Assembly: GCA_030407315.1 (NCBI GenBank)
Contig: JALQPE010003304.1
Span: 1 to 30,726 of the forward strand
Length of the DNA: 30,726 nt
From: Asparagopsis taxiformis
Lineage: Eukaryota; Rhodophyta; Florideophyceae; Bonnemaisoniales; Bonnemaisoniaceae
Direction of reading: 5' to 3'
A model generated the notes under the pieces. The model worked only from the letters and a program-made list of their open reading frames with translations, did not search any database and had not been told where the DNA came from. Positions 1 through 8,568 of this stretch are shown piece by piece; positions within the stretch are counted from its first letter, which is position 1, and every line of letters begins with the position of its first letter. A program made the position numbers and the translations under genes.

Positions 1-75
1 TCTAGTAAATCTCGGGGCCGACTAGGACCCGTACTAGAGAGATGGACGTCCGCGTCCACTCCGAAAACACAGACG
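1..75 (-). mobile_element. Terminus of a KDZ-type transposon (body lies off the left edge)
   Basis: Read on the minus strand from 75 to 1, this matches the outer 75 bases or so of the KDZ copies starting at 5270 and 23773. It has the terminal inverted repeat beginning CGTCTGTGTTTTCGGAGTGG, the palindromic GGACGTCC, then the CTCTCTAGTACGGGTCCTAG stretch. The interior of this element therefore lies to the left, outside the window, and the flank begins at 76. It ends about 30 bases beyond the stop of the decayed methyltransferase gene. The terminal repeat (44-75) is one base shorter than the other copies. Confidence 0.75.
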
Positions 76-105
76 CAGTCGGTTGTTCTGCCATCGTATT
101 GAGCT

Positions 106-741
106 TCACCAGCCGACAACCTCGGAACGTTTGTCAATCGCGTTAGTGAACCCAGGGTGCCTCGATATGTCCGGATTGTGCAACCTGTAATCCACCATAT
201 CGTATGCAGCCATACCCTTCCCCCGCTTATACGCATGGATAACGAAATCGTGCATATTATGCAGTTGTGCACGTTTTCGTCGATGGATGGACGTAAAGCT
301 GTGTGGTCGGCGAGATAGCACGACTGGAACACTGTCCACAATCATCTTGCAGGCTCGGCATTTCTGATTGCATCCATCCATGCCACGAGTTGGCGCACGC
401 GGAATAGATTAGAGCATGGACGCCAGGCCAAGAAAACTCGAACTATTTCACACGCAACACTCGCCAACTCTTCCGGCTCCAGAAGATCGTACTCCGAGTT
501 TTCTCTGCGCCTTCCCGCCTCGTGTTGAATGGAGGATCAGTGAGCATAAGCTGAACACTGTCCTCCAACACGCCATCTTCCAGGAAACTAATTTTTCCTC
601 CACCTCTTTGGCTACATCAGTGGCGTCACAATTCACAGTGTGAATGTAACGCCCCATCACAGCTTCCAGCTTGGTGACATATTCTGGCTTGTTCCTTTCC
701 GACGTCAACGAGCGGTGCTTCTGTAGGCGATACAGTGTCAA
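106..741 (-). pseudogene. DNA methyltransferase domain (DPPF motif), decayed, 3' part of the ParB-methyltransferase gene
   Basis: The three minus-strand frames together give a methyltransferase catalytic region. A segment around 741-590 (YVTKLEAVMGRYIHTVNC) matches the equivalent place in the second methyltransferase of this window (10328-12164). It is followed by VQLMLTDPPFNTRRE with DPPF at about 524-538, the motif IV of amino-methyltransferases (N6-adenine or N4-cytosine). Next comes a piece reading GVHALIYSACANSWHGWM, parallel to GGHGIVFCSVLQFYEWF in the second gene. The tail has FVIHAYKRGKG. At least three frame changes are needed, so it is a pseudogene or carries sequence errors. No FxGxG SAM-binding motif follows before the KDZ end at 75, so the 3' end is probably truncated. 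The family call rests on motif IV and the similarity between the two copies. Base specificity cannot be read. Confidence 0.6.
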
Positions 742-1933
742 CCTCTATAGCGTCATCCTCGGCCGCACCTTCTCTTGTTGCTGTTTCGCTAGCAACCGCC
801 GCATTATCGTCCTCTCCACCACCGCGCTCCAGCCTAGCCTTCTTCCTCTGTGGCTCCAGACTATCCTCTTCTATATCCTCGCTGCCATTGTTTGGCACTG
901 CTGCGGATATTTCCATCTGCGCAGGTGCACTTCAAGGATGCCAGGCTCGGGCGTATCCTCAAGACCGTGCAACTCATCCATGGTCAGAGGAAGCTTTCGT
1001 TGCTCTCGGGTTCGCAATAACCAAGCCTTCAGCCTCCTCTGACCATCCAGGGCATGAGACGTGTTCAACTTGGCTCGCATGAACGAGTTCAAGCCGAACT
1101 TGTCAGGAGTGTCGAAAAGCAAGGCTCGAAGTCTCTGCATCAGCTGACCACGCTCGGCGAACACATTCACCTCAGTGACACATTGGCGTATCGACAGCAG
1201 GAAGGCGCTTGTCAATGATCGCAGCCTTGCATCCACAGCCACTGGAAGGTCGGCACAGAACCCGTTTTCACTGTCTACAGTTTTCGGGACAATGGTCAGG
1301 TTTTTCCGATGCTCCTCGACCGCGCAGCCATCAGACCGATTCGGGAGTGACCTGAAGCAAAGGCTCGCAGGATCGAATACCATGAACCGCCAGCACATCG
1401 ATTCAACATCCTCATACCCCAACACTCTTGTCCGGTATCCCACGCAGCTAACACACGGTCGACAACAAATCCAAGCTGGTTGGCTTGCGCACTGGATGTT
1501 GCAATTCAAACCATTCCACCACCACCAATGGCCCCGGATGTGGCTCTGGCCCGCCTAGATGGCACACTGCCCATCCCTTACTGCGAATAGCCAAGATACA
1601 CTGGCACATCATAACCATCAGCCTCCTGAACCGCTTCTGGCTAGCCTGAAAAGAATCTTGCATGTCGGATGTAGCGCCGTCCAGAAAGTACCTGCTCGAA
1701 AGCAGTTCGCGGTTCAGTGGAGAGGAAAATTCTCCGCGGGTTGTCTTGCCAAACATTTCGACGGAACGAGAACTAGTCACCCCCACCTGTTTCGGAAACT
1801 CAACCATCCTCGGAGAATCACCCATCTCTGCATTGAGTCCCCATGCATGACAAAACATTTGCCACAGACGCAAATCAATCGAACTCGAATCTTCTGCTCG
1901 GTGATACGCCCGAAGCACAGCCAGGATAGACAT
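742..1933 (-). pseudogene. Middle part of the ParB-methyltransferase gene, decayed, no recognised domain
   Basis: Three overlapping minus-strand frames look protein-like and join the ParB-like domain upstream to the methyltransferase downstream. From 1933 to 1448 one frame has MSILAVLRAYHRAEDSS and continues to a hydrophobic stretch. From about 1450 to 930 another has LRALLFDTPDKFGLNSFMRA and a helical, basic region. From 916 to about 680 a third has a basic patch QRKKARLERGG, which could be a nuclear localisation signal, followed by an acidic Glu/Asp/Ala linker. The order (helical region, basic patch, acidic linker, methyltransferase) is credible for one protein. I recognise no family for this middle part. 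Frameshifts separate every piece. Confidence 0.45.
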
Positions 1934-1959
1934 GCATGAGCTGTACTGCGGTTTACCAC

Positions 1960-2501
1960 TCAGGCTTGAAGCAATTTGGCCGCTGGATCGCAGGATTTGA
2001 TCCAGCCCAACACATCGGCCATCCTCACAGACGAAATATGAGCGTACTTGTCCTTTCCGTTTTGGACCCAGTACTCGTCTCTGAGATCAACGGCGATCAT
2101 CAGATACTCAACAAACATCATGCGCCTTTGCAGGCCTGCAATGTCGTTGGATGTCGTCGCTCTCACACGGTCCAGCACAACAGCAGTACTGCTGTTGGTG
2201 TCCGCCACAATAGACTCTTCTCGCATAGGAATCGTAACGCCAGGAGGAAAGACGCCCTTCTCCATTCCACGTACAATTGCCATGCACCGGTGCGCTCCAT
2301 CCAATATCTCCAGAACGCCTTCTCGAAACCTGCCAGTCACGGGATGAGCTGTGTCATAACCGCTGTTGCGAATGCTCTCCATGAGCGCTTCCACATGACT
2401 TGCATCAACATCGCGAATCGATACGAATTTGCTGACTTGATTGGGTCTATGAACACCCATCCGTCGTGCTTTTCACCGTGATTGTGGAACGTTCCTTCCA
2501 T
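1960..2501 (-). pseudogene. ParB-like (ParB/Srx fold) N-terminal domain of a methyltransferase-linked gene
   Basis: Starting at the ATG at 2501 (MEGTFHNHGEKHDGW), the protein runs into FIDPIKSANS. After one frame change near 2425 it continues KFVSIRDVDASHVEALMES, then GVLEILDGAHRCMAIVRGM. The pattern (R-x-V-x3-HV-x2-L, a GYD turn, then ILDGAHR) is that of the ParB/sulfiredoxin fold, in which the DGxHR segment binds nucleotide or DNA. The same layout occurs in the plus-strand gene at 15.8-17.6 kb (TLRDVKEDHVEDLRNNM, then VIDGLHRLNAM). Fusions of ParB-like domains to DNA methyltransferases are common in prokaryotic mobile elements and phages, and here the domain is linked to one in a eukaryote. 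Disruption: one frameshift inside the domain and a stop at 1960. Confidence 0.6.
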
Positions 2502-2765
2502 GGCGAACAAAGGTAGAGTTTTAAGAAAGGGGTAGTTGGTTGCTGCTTGACCAGGGTGGCGCAAAGCAGAAGTTGGTTGTTTAAAACAAAGTGCCAGCGA
2601 GTGGTAGCACTTCGGTGGCTGTTTCCTTTCCACCCCTGTCCGAACCTTTACAAGATAACTACATCGACTGTTAGCTCAATAATCAATGTAATACTAAAGT
2701 AATACTCAAAATATTTTTCCATGCAATTTATTGGGCCCCACTACGGTGTTGAGAATGAAAAAAGA

Positions 2766-3115
2766 CAGTAAATTACTGTCTGAGACAGTAAAAATTACTG
2801 CCTGGCCAAGACAGTGCGCGGAGACAGTAAAATTTACTGTCTGGAAATTTCAGAATACTGCTGCAGCAGTAAACTGGCACGAAATCTGGACAGTACCGAA
2901 AACAGTAAAATTTTCTGTCCAGAACAGTAAATTTTACTGTCCGGAAGTGTTGCCGCCAGACAGTATGTGCAGACAGTACATTTTACTGTCTGAGGCAATG
3001 CATTGTATTGTATTACTGCACTGTCTGGGGAAATCTGTAGACAGTAGTGTAGATAGCAAATTGTATTGTCTGCGGGTAGTACCGTGCATTGGTTCACAAC
3101 ACTGTCTGGTGGAGT
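2766..3115. repeat. Left subterminal repeat array of the CACTA-like element
   Basis: A dense array of short inverted and direct motifs. Examples are ACAGTAAATTACTGTC, GACAGTAAAATTTACTGTC and AACAGTAAATTTTACTGTCC, many of them self-complementary. Spacing is irregular. Such arrays are the usual transposase binding region of CACTA elements. Translated ORFs over this region are artefacts of the repeats. Confidence 0.75.
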
Positions 3116-3650
3116 GGACTTGAGAGGAAATATGGAGCATAGTGTTGGTGTGAAGGTAAATATTGGAATGGTGTGTGGTATACGACTATAGTAATTGTGA
3201 TAGTAATTGTGATGGTGCTTTACAGATAGTTGGGTGCAGGGAAGCTAGATGTTGAATAGGACGTAGAATGAAAGATTGGGAGAACAGAACATATGGTTTT
3301 GTCTCACCGTAAGGAGAGAATGTACAGAGTAGCTATATTATGTTGAGTTTAGCATTTTAATTATACCTATCTATCTTTGAATTGAAAGTGTCGAGTAGGA
3401 GACGTCAGTCTGGTAGCGAGGTGTGGTATGTACAGGACGTGGGTGGTGGCAAAGGAAAGAATACGCACCATCCACCACTAAATTATGAAAAATAACCGTT
3501 ACGGAGCACTGGAAACATTATTATTATGTAGAGTAGAACAGGATGGATGCATCCACTGAAATGATATTTGCTACAACACTGCTGTGCTAAGTGTGACATC
3601 CTTCCTTCAAAGCAATTCTCCTTTTAGCAAACTCCAATTGCAAGGTCAAG
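3116..3650. other. Interior of the CACTA-like element, AT-rich, no gene seen
   Basis: Between the left repeat array and the coiled-coil ORF I see no coding potential on either strand. The sequence is AT-rich with some purine asymmetry and would hold the promoter and leader of the ORF at 3651. Confidence 0.4.
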
Positions 3651-4025
3651 ATGAATCCCGAAACCTCCGTAAGCATCGCCGCATTTTCCGAAATAACGCG
3701 TGAGGGCTTTTCGAACATCACTGCAGAGCTGAAAGCCCTGAGTGATAAAATGGATGCCGTCGAGAAGAGCACCATTCAATTACGCGAGACTCTCGGAAAT
3801 GTCGCCAAGACTGTCTCCATGCTAAACACCGATATGCAGGAGGTCAAGAGCATCGTCGATGGGCTTCTGAGCCAGGGACAAGGACATCCGAAGAAGATCG
3901 CCTCCGAGAAGGACAGGGAACGTCCTCCGCATTGCGCAGGATGCGGAGAAATCGTTCACGTTCGAAATGGTGTGTGCTGTGCTGTGTGCTGTTGTTCCAA
4001 CGTACACGAAGGCAATGGTGGATAA
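3651..4025 (+). CDS. Small coiled-coil protein with a Cys-rich tail, inside the CACTA-like element
   Basis: A 124-residue ORF starting MNPETSVSIAAFSEI. Residues about 20-80 show heptad-like spacing (ITAELKALSDKMDAVEKST, then LRETLGNVAKTVSMLNTDMQ), consistent with a coiled coil. The tail has HCAGCGEIVH and then a run of cysteines, possibly metal-binding. It is the only convincing ORF in the element and is not a transposase. It may be a captured host gene fragment or a small accessory protein. The Cys-run end may be out of frame: another plus frame stays open from 3967 to 4260, so a one-base shift near 3970 is possible. I do not recognise the family. Confidence 0.5.
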   Translation: MNPETSVSIAAFSEITREGFSNITAELKALSDKMDAVEKSTIQLRETLGNVAKTVSMLNTDMQEVKSIVDGLLSQGQGHPKKIASEKDRERPPHCAGCGEIVHVRNGVCCAVCCCSNVHEGNGG

Positions 4026-4260
4026 GAGGGATAGGCATTTCAAAGGATGCCAGCTAATCAATACGCTGATGTTCGCCAGGCAGAGCAATGAGCGAAAGGA
4101 TGTGTTCAATAGGACGCTTGCCGGCCGGAACCACATTGAATTGCGCTGCCGAGTTGTGACCTCTTTAATCAAGAATACTTGTGAAAACAATTCTTTCAGA
4201 CAGGGAGGAGACCGTTCCAGCTCCAATGGAACGTCGGAAGGTATCGAAAAAAATTTTTAA
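3967..4260 (+). pseudogene. Possible continuation of the coiled-coil ORF in another frame
   Basis: This plus frame is open to a stop at 4260 and includes FKGCQLINTLMFARQSNERK and a Ser/Gly-rich end. It overlaps the Cys-rich end of the ORF at 3651-4025. It could be the true C-terminus if a frameshift or an unrecognised intron lies near 3970. It has no known domain. Confidence 0.25.
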
Positions 4261-4295
4261 CATAGGGATTGTTTATTCTCAATGTAGCCTGCGCA

Positions 4296-4301
4296 AATAA
4301 A
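4296..4301 (+). terminator. Possible polyadenylation signal AATAAA
   Basis: AATAAA lies about 36 bases after the stop of the frame ending at 4260, on the same strand as the coiled-coil ORF. Single hexamers are common in AT-rich DNA, so support is weak. Confidence 0.3.
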
Positions 4302-4539
4302 CAAATCCAGAGTGAAGCTTCCCATATCGCACCCTCTTAGATTGCTACCTATCCTACCGCGTATACCTCTCGCTAGCTCATAGTCACTACGAAATAAAAA
4401 TTCCTAGCCGTACTATTCTGTCCATTCCCATATGAATACCGTCCATGCCCCATCCTCATAGCGCTAGAACTGCCTCCCTCTACCCCAAAAGATGCCCACG
4501 ACAGCTTGACGCTCCATCTCATCCACCACTCCCAGACAC

Positions 4540-5005
4540 CGAATTTTACTTTATCAGGACACTACTTTTACTGTCTCCAGGTGCTGTCCAGGGCAGCACA
4601 AAATACTGTCTACAGGTGCTGCCCAGGGCAGCACAAAATACTGTCTACAAGTACTGCCCAGGACAGTGCACCGTGTTGGTTCCATCTATTGTCCCAGGCA
4701 GCGTATTTCACTATCCGGCCATGTTGCCTTGGCCAATACAAAACACTATCCGCCAACACTGCCCAGTACAGTAAATTACATCATATCCAACTATTGAATA
4801 AATCATTAATTTTTACTGTCTCCATTCACTGCCTCAGACAGTACGGTGAGACAGTGTTTTTTACTGTCTGCAGACAGTGTTCCGTACTGTCTGCCAGACA
4901 GTGCAAATCACTGTCTCCAAGTGTGGCATTAATTTCATTTGCCGCATAGTGATTTTTACTGTCTCAGACAGTAAAAATCACTGTCTCACCGTACTGTCTG
5001 AGGCC
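4540..5005. repeat. Right subterminal repeat array of the CACTA-like element
   Basis: This is the mirror of the left array. It has repeated TTTACTGTCTCC, AAATACTGTCTACA and CAGACAGT motifs in both orientations, with a pair of near-identical 42-44 bp units (GTGCTGYCCAGGGCAGCACA) near 4580-4660. The last 40 bases before the terminus hold three inverted ACAGT motifs. Confidence 0.7.
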
Positions 5006-5024
5006 CCTTTTCAACACCGTAGTG

Positions 5025-5269
5025 TAACTTGTATTTAGTAATATATAATTTTGACTAACATTTAATTTGATGTATACATGCTTCATGACATGTGAAACAG
5101 GAAGGGATCTGGTTTTAATTTGCACAACTATCAATGTTTTAATAAAAACTATATTGTGGGCCTACAGACTGTCACGCTGGAACTAGAACTGATATCAGCT
5201 GAAGAGTGATTGGGCTGGCTGTCTACTTGAAAATAGATGAAATTGAGAATTTTTGTGTAGCTGGTAGAG
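5025..5269. other. Spacer between the CACTA-like element and KDZ copy 1, no feature seen
   Basis: AT-rich sequence without ORFs or repeats that I can recognise. It is the left flank of the KDZ terminus at 5270. It does not contain the continuation of the gypsy gag gene found outside the KDZ terminus at 21685, which argues against a simple insertion of a 5270-21685 element into that gag. Confidence 0.4.
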
Positions 5270-5302
5270 CGTCTGTGTTTCCGGAAGTGGACGCGGACGT
5301 CC
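5270..5302 (+). repeat. Left terminal inverted repeat of KDZ copy 1
   Basis: It starts CGTCTGTGTTTCCGGAAGTG and ends in the palindrome GGACGTCC. It is shared with 23773-23805 (same orientation) and with 44-75 and 21653-21685 (opposite orientation). Confidence 0.75.
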
Positions 5303-5353
5303 AGTCTCTCTAGTACGGGTCCTAGTCGGCCCCGAGATTTACTAGAACAAATG

Positions 5354-5487
5354 AACGTCCGCGTCCAAAAAAAATAAAAATTTTTTGGATGCGGACGTCC
5401 ACTTTCTCTAGTACATATGGCGGAATACTAGGACCCGACATCCACTTTCTCTAGTACGTTTGGCGGAATACTAGGACCCGACATCCA
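5354..5487. repeat. Subterminal hairpin and two 43-bp tandem units of KDZ copy 1
   Basis: First comes a stem-loop of GAACGTCCGCGTCCAAAAAA with a near-complement ending GGACGTCC around 5380-5401. Then come two copies of a 43-bp unit (CATCCACTTTCTCTAGTACA, then GGCGGAATACTAGGACCC). Copy 2 of the element has four units in the same place. Confidence 0.7.
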
Positions 5488-5611
5488 GTATACAATATAT
5501 CACCGAAAACCGGGAGGGAAGAAATTACAGCGGATGGTAAATTCAGGGCCCATATCGGACCGTATTTTATTCTCTCATTTAGGAAACTGCTCGTATACAA
5601 TACGTCTCTCT

Positions 5612-5753
5612 AGAATAGGGAATACATATCTGGTCAGAATAGGAAATAAATACCCGGTTAGAATAGGAAATACGTATCCAGCCAGAATACGGAATATGTA
5701 TCCAGCCAGAATAGGAAATACGTATCCAGCCAGAATACAAAATACCTGTCAGC
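5612..5753 (+). repeat. 24-bp minisatellite, about six units, KDZ copy 1
   Basis: Units of the form AGAATAGGAAATACGTATCC plus AGCC, with small substitutions. The unit is a multiple of three, so it translates into a repeated R-I-G-N-T-Y-P-A peptide. That is a by-product of the repeat and no gene is claimed. Copy 2 (24196-24361) has about seven units. Confidence 0.8.
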
Positions 5754-6278
5754 ATATCGTCGATCACCCATCTCCCTCACTATCGCGTTCTCCCTACCAT
5801 CCGAACGCCATGCACCACCATCCGCACATACTGCAAGAACCCTCACGACCTAGATTACAAAAAATACGCTCCTTCCCAATACCATCCCCGCTTTCCTCGA
5901 CACCACCCCAGCCCATTAAATCATCAAGACATCAAACACGAACATGGTCAGCAAAATCTTACACCACTTGAAACCCACTCTCACTTCTATCGTATGCCCC
6001 AAAATATACACATACCAGAAACACCTCACAGCTTCATTCCCCATCTTCCTAGATCCCTTCTTCACTCTCCTTCAGTCCTGCCGTTCCTGCTTCACCACTC
6101 CTGCATCACATACAAAACATCAACCCCAACAATCAGATTCAAAAGCAACGCTTAGCACGACAGATATCCTAGAAACTCCCTTACTTACCTCTCCGAGAGG
6201 ATGAGTGAATCATCCATCCTACACAAAATACAAACCATGATCCAAAAACCTTGCAATGAATAATCAAAGTCAGCAGTC
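5754..6278. other. Leader of KDZ copy 1, no gene seen
   Basis: C/A-rich, non-coding-looking sequence, nearly identical to 24362-24860 in copy 2. Small differences between the copies include indels that shift all frames, which argues against coding function. Confidence 0.5.
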
Positions 6279-7067
6279 CATATTGTAGGACCAGCCGGGG
6301 TGGCGATCGCTAAGGGAGTTCTAGAATTGCAGCCGTGTCAGGGCGAGGTGAACCGTAACGCGCTGGTTGAACTTGCGTTCGCGCGTCGCTCGGTCGCGCT
6401 GGCGAACGGGTGGTACAACGGTGGAACGCGTAGGGAACGATCGCAACACGGGATTCGTGGGCCGGCGCAAGCCGTGATCTCAGGGTGAGATCACCGAGTA
6501 AACTCGAGCACAACGCGATCCACACAGGGGTCGTAAATCCCTGGCCTAGTGGCGTGCGACGCAACGCGCGCTATCGCGGTGCGACGCGGTTCGACGATCG
6601 GTTTATGCGCAGCGCGCACGCGAACGTCGGCGATCGTGAGCAACCCGCACGCAACGTTTCAACGCAATCGGTCCTCGCGATTCGCTAAACGCTTAACTCG
6701 TAGCTGCGAAGATGCTGGCTGTTTATTGGTAAGGTGCGAAGCTGAACGACCATTAATAGCTAACTACTAAAGGAAGGCTGTCCTACCGTGGCCGGCGGCG
6801 GCCGCTCGCTCGCACGCGAAAAGGGAAATATTTGGGGAAAAAGACTTTCGTCATAAAAAAACCCAAAAAAGGAAATTCGTCGAAATCGCTACACGTGGCG
6901 CCGGGTTCGCAATCGCACGCGTTCGCGCAGGTGCACCGTGACACGTAATCGGTTCGCCACGCGTACGCTCGCTTACTAACTAACTCAGCGCGGATGCACG
7001 CGGACTCAACTCGTCGATATCGCTCAACCCGCGTTCGCGTTAGCGGCATAAATTGCACCACACATAT
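6279..7067 (+). mobile_element. Solo LTR with 5-bp target duplication, inserted in the KDZ copy 1 leader
   Basis: The insert 6284-7062 (779 bp) begins TGTAGGACCAGCC and ends ATTGCACCACA, that is TG...CA. It is flanked by CATAT on both sides (6279-6283 and 7063-7067). KDZ copy 2 has the uninterrupted site around 24870-24880 (CAGTCCATATCTTCGC), which proves an insertion. There is no internal retrotransposon gene, so it is a solo LTR left by recombination between two LTRs. It is more GC- and CpG-rich than its surroundings. It contains an 8-bp hairpin GTGATCTC/GAGATCAC at 6474-6494. The retrotransposon family and transcriptional orientation are unknown. Confidence 0.85.
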
Positions 7068-7910
7068 CTTCGCAAAACAAGTCTTGGTGCTCAGTGAAAC
7101 TTACCTTCTGTCATCAACATTCCTGCATCATCTACACCACATCGGAATCAACCACAACAGTCAGACTCAAAACCAACCTTCCCTCACAGCATACTTTCAA
7201 AACTCGCACACTTACCTTCGCTCCACACAATACACACTATGACTCAATAGGCTTCCAATGAAAAATATCGCATCAACGGAAATAGTCAGACTCAAAACCA
7301 ACCTTCCCTCGCTGCTTACTTTCAAAACTCGCACACTTACTTTACCTGTTCCATCCTGCACACAATAAAAACCATAAATCACGTAATCGTGTAGCCAAGA
7401 AAAGTAGTCAGCATTCCGCATCTTCGCACAACCGGTCTGGGCGCCCAATGTGACTTACCTTCCGTCATCACTATTCCTCCATCACCTACGCAACATCGGA
7501 TTCAATCGCAACAGTCAGATTGAAAACCAACGTTTCCCTCGCTACATACCCTGAGAACTCGCAAATGTACCTCTCATCCATCCTACACACAATACAAACC
7601 ATGATCCAAAAACCTTGCAATGAATAATAATCATAGTCAGCAGTCCATATCTTCGCAAAGCACATCTTGGCACTCAATGAAACTTACCTTCCGTCATCAA
7701 CATTCCTGCATCATCTACACAACATCGGAATCAACCACAACAGTCAGACTCAAAACCAACCTTCCCTCACAGCATACTTTCAAAACTTCACGTACCTCTC
7801 TTCCATCCTCCGCTCAATACACACCATCAGTCAACTGGCTTCCCATGAAAAATATCGCATCAACGGAAATAGTCAGACTCAAAACCCACGCTTCCCTCAA
7901 CGCATACCCT
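7068..7910 (+). repeat. Imperfect tandem repeats in the KDZ copy 1 leader
   Basis: Segments recur around 7068-7240, 7420-7530 and 7650-7800. They share CTTCGCAAAACA, GAAACTTACCTTCCGTCATC, CATCGGAATCAACCACAACA, CAGACTCAAAACCAACCTTC and TACTTTCAAAACT. Copy 2 holds only one such block (24878-25130). Copy 1 has therefore expanded by two or so units. No coding function is supported. Confidence 0.65.
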
Positions 7911-7933
7911 CGAGGGTAGAGGATGGAACGAAG

Positions 7934-7971
7934 GTACGTGCGCGAACCTTGATCAAGATTCGCGCACGTAC
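7934..7971. repeat. 38-bp near-perfect palindrome in the KDZ copy 1 leader
   Basis: GTACGTGCGCGAA and its complement surround a TTGATCAA centre at 7952/7953, with one mismatch. In copy 2 the same palindrome is longer (25137-25210). Here the outer right arm has been lost. Confidence 0.8.
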
Positions 7972-8568
7972 AAAGCAAACTCGGTCAAAGAATATCAGTC
8001 GGTGATCAGGGCGGAGTGGAGCCTGCGGCGTCGACCGGACAGCTTTCTGCGTCCGCTTAAGTCTTGCTGTGCATACTCGAAATCATCGCCGGCAGTGAGA
8101 TTGAGTATGGCCCAAGCCATGGTCTCTGATTCCCCGAACAATGAGATCCGGATCGAGAACAACGAATATAAACATATAATCATATATATGAGAATCCATT
8201 TGCTTTCCTTACATGATCCGTGGCATATCCGCTGTAAAGCACATTCAGATTCCACGAAGTTTGGAAATAAAAAAGTTTATTATTACAAATGAATTAATTG
8301 AAAATTCATCTCCCAGGGCAGTCGTTCGTCCTTCCATGCACACGTTGCCAGCACGCAATGTGATGTAACAGTTGGAAATGATTGAACTCTCGGTTAAATT
8401 CCACCGTTGGGATGTCAGCTGGAGTGAGCACAAAAACTACTACCCAAAAAACTACGAACACGTTACATTCCAAGTCTCGAAAGCACCACAAAAATAAAAT
8501 TGGTCGCATCTGGACGGCACAGTCTCCCTGTTCAGCTCGCAATCCTCCCTTTTGCGTCAAAACTCGAC
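7972..8568. other. Upstream region of the KDZ copy 1 transposase
   Basis: This is nearly identical to 25211-25818. It contains an AT-rich stretch (8160-8200 and 8265-8300) and no convincing plus-strand gene before the transposase ATG at 8569. A short minus-strand ORF (ETMAWAILNLTAGDDFEYAQ, then a basic end, about 8130-7995) reads like protein. In copy 2 it is cut short by a stop. It would be transcribed divergently from the transposase. Confidence 0.4.

Larger units (their letters stand above)
2739..5024. mobile_element. CACTA-like (EnSpm-type) DNA transposon, non-autonomous, with a captured ORF
   Basis: The left end reads CACTACGGTGTTGAGAA (2739-2755). The reverse complement of the right end (5008-5024) reads CACTACGGTGTTGAAAA, so the two ends are inverted repeats starting with CACTA. 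Both ends carry dense subterminal repeats of ACAGTAAA/TTTACTGTC in both orientations, which is the hallmark of CACTA elements. The interior encodes no recognisable transposase, only a short coiled-coil ORF, so it would depend on a transposase elsewhere. The 3-bp target duplication usual for CACTA is not seen (CCC on the left, TAA on the right). The element is therefore old, rearranged or differently bounded. Confidence 0.7.

Noticed and set aside
2731..3140. ORFs on both strands across the ACAGTAAA arrays (also 4445-4949)
   Set aside because: They are translations of CACTA subterminal repeats, with no domain and open frames on both strands.
2736..5027. 3-bp target duplication of the CACTA-like element
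   Set aside because: CCC and TAA differ. The call rests on termini and subterminal repeats only.
5534..5971. ORF with R-I-G-N-T-Y-P-A repeats, and its counterpart at 24109-24681
   Set aside because: The repeats come from the 24-bp minisatellite, whose unit is a multiple of three. The frame is not kept outside it, and copies 1 and 2 differ by frame-shifting indels downstream.
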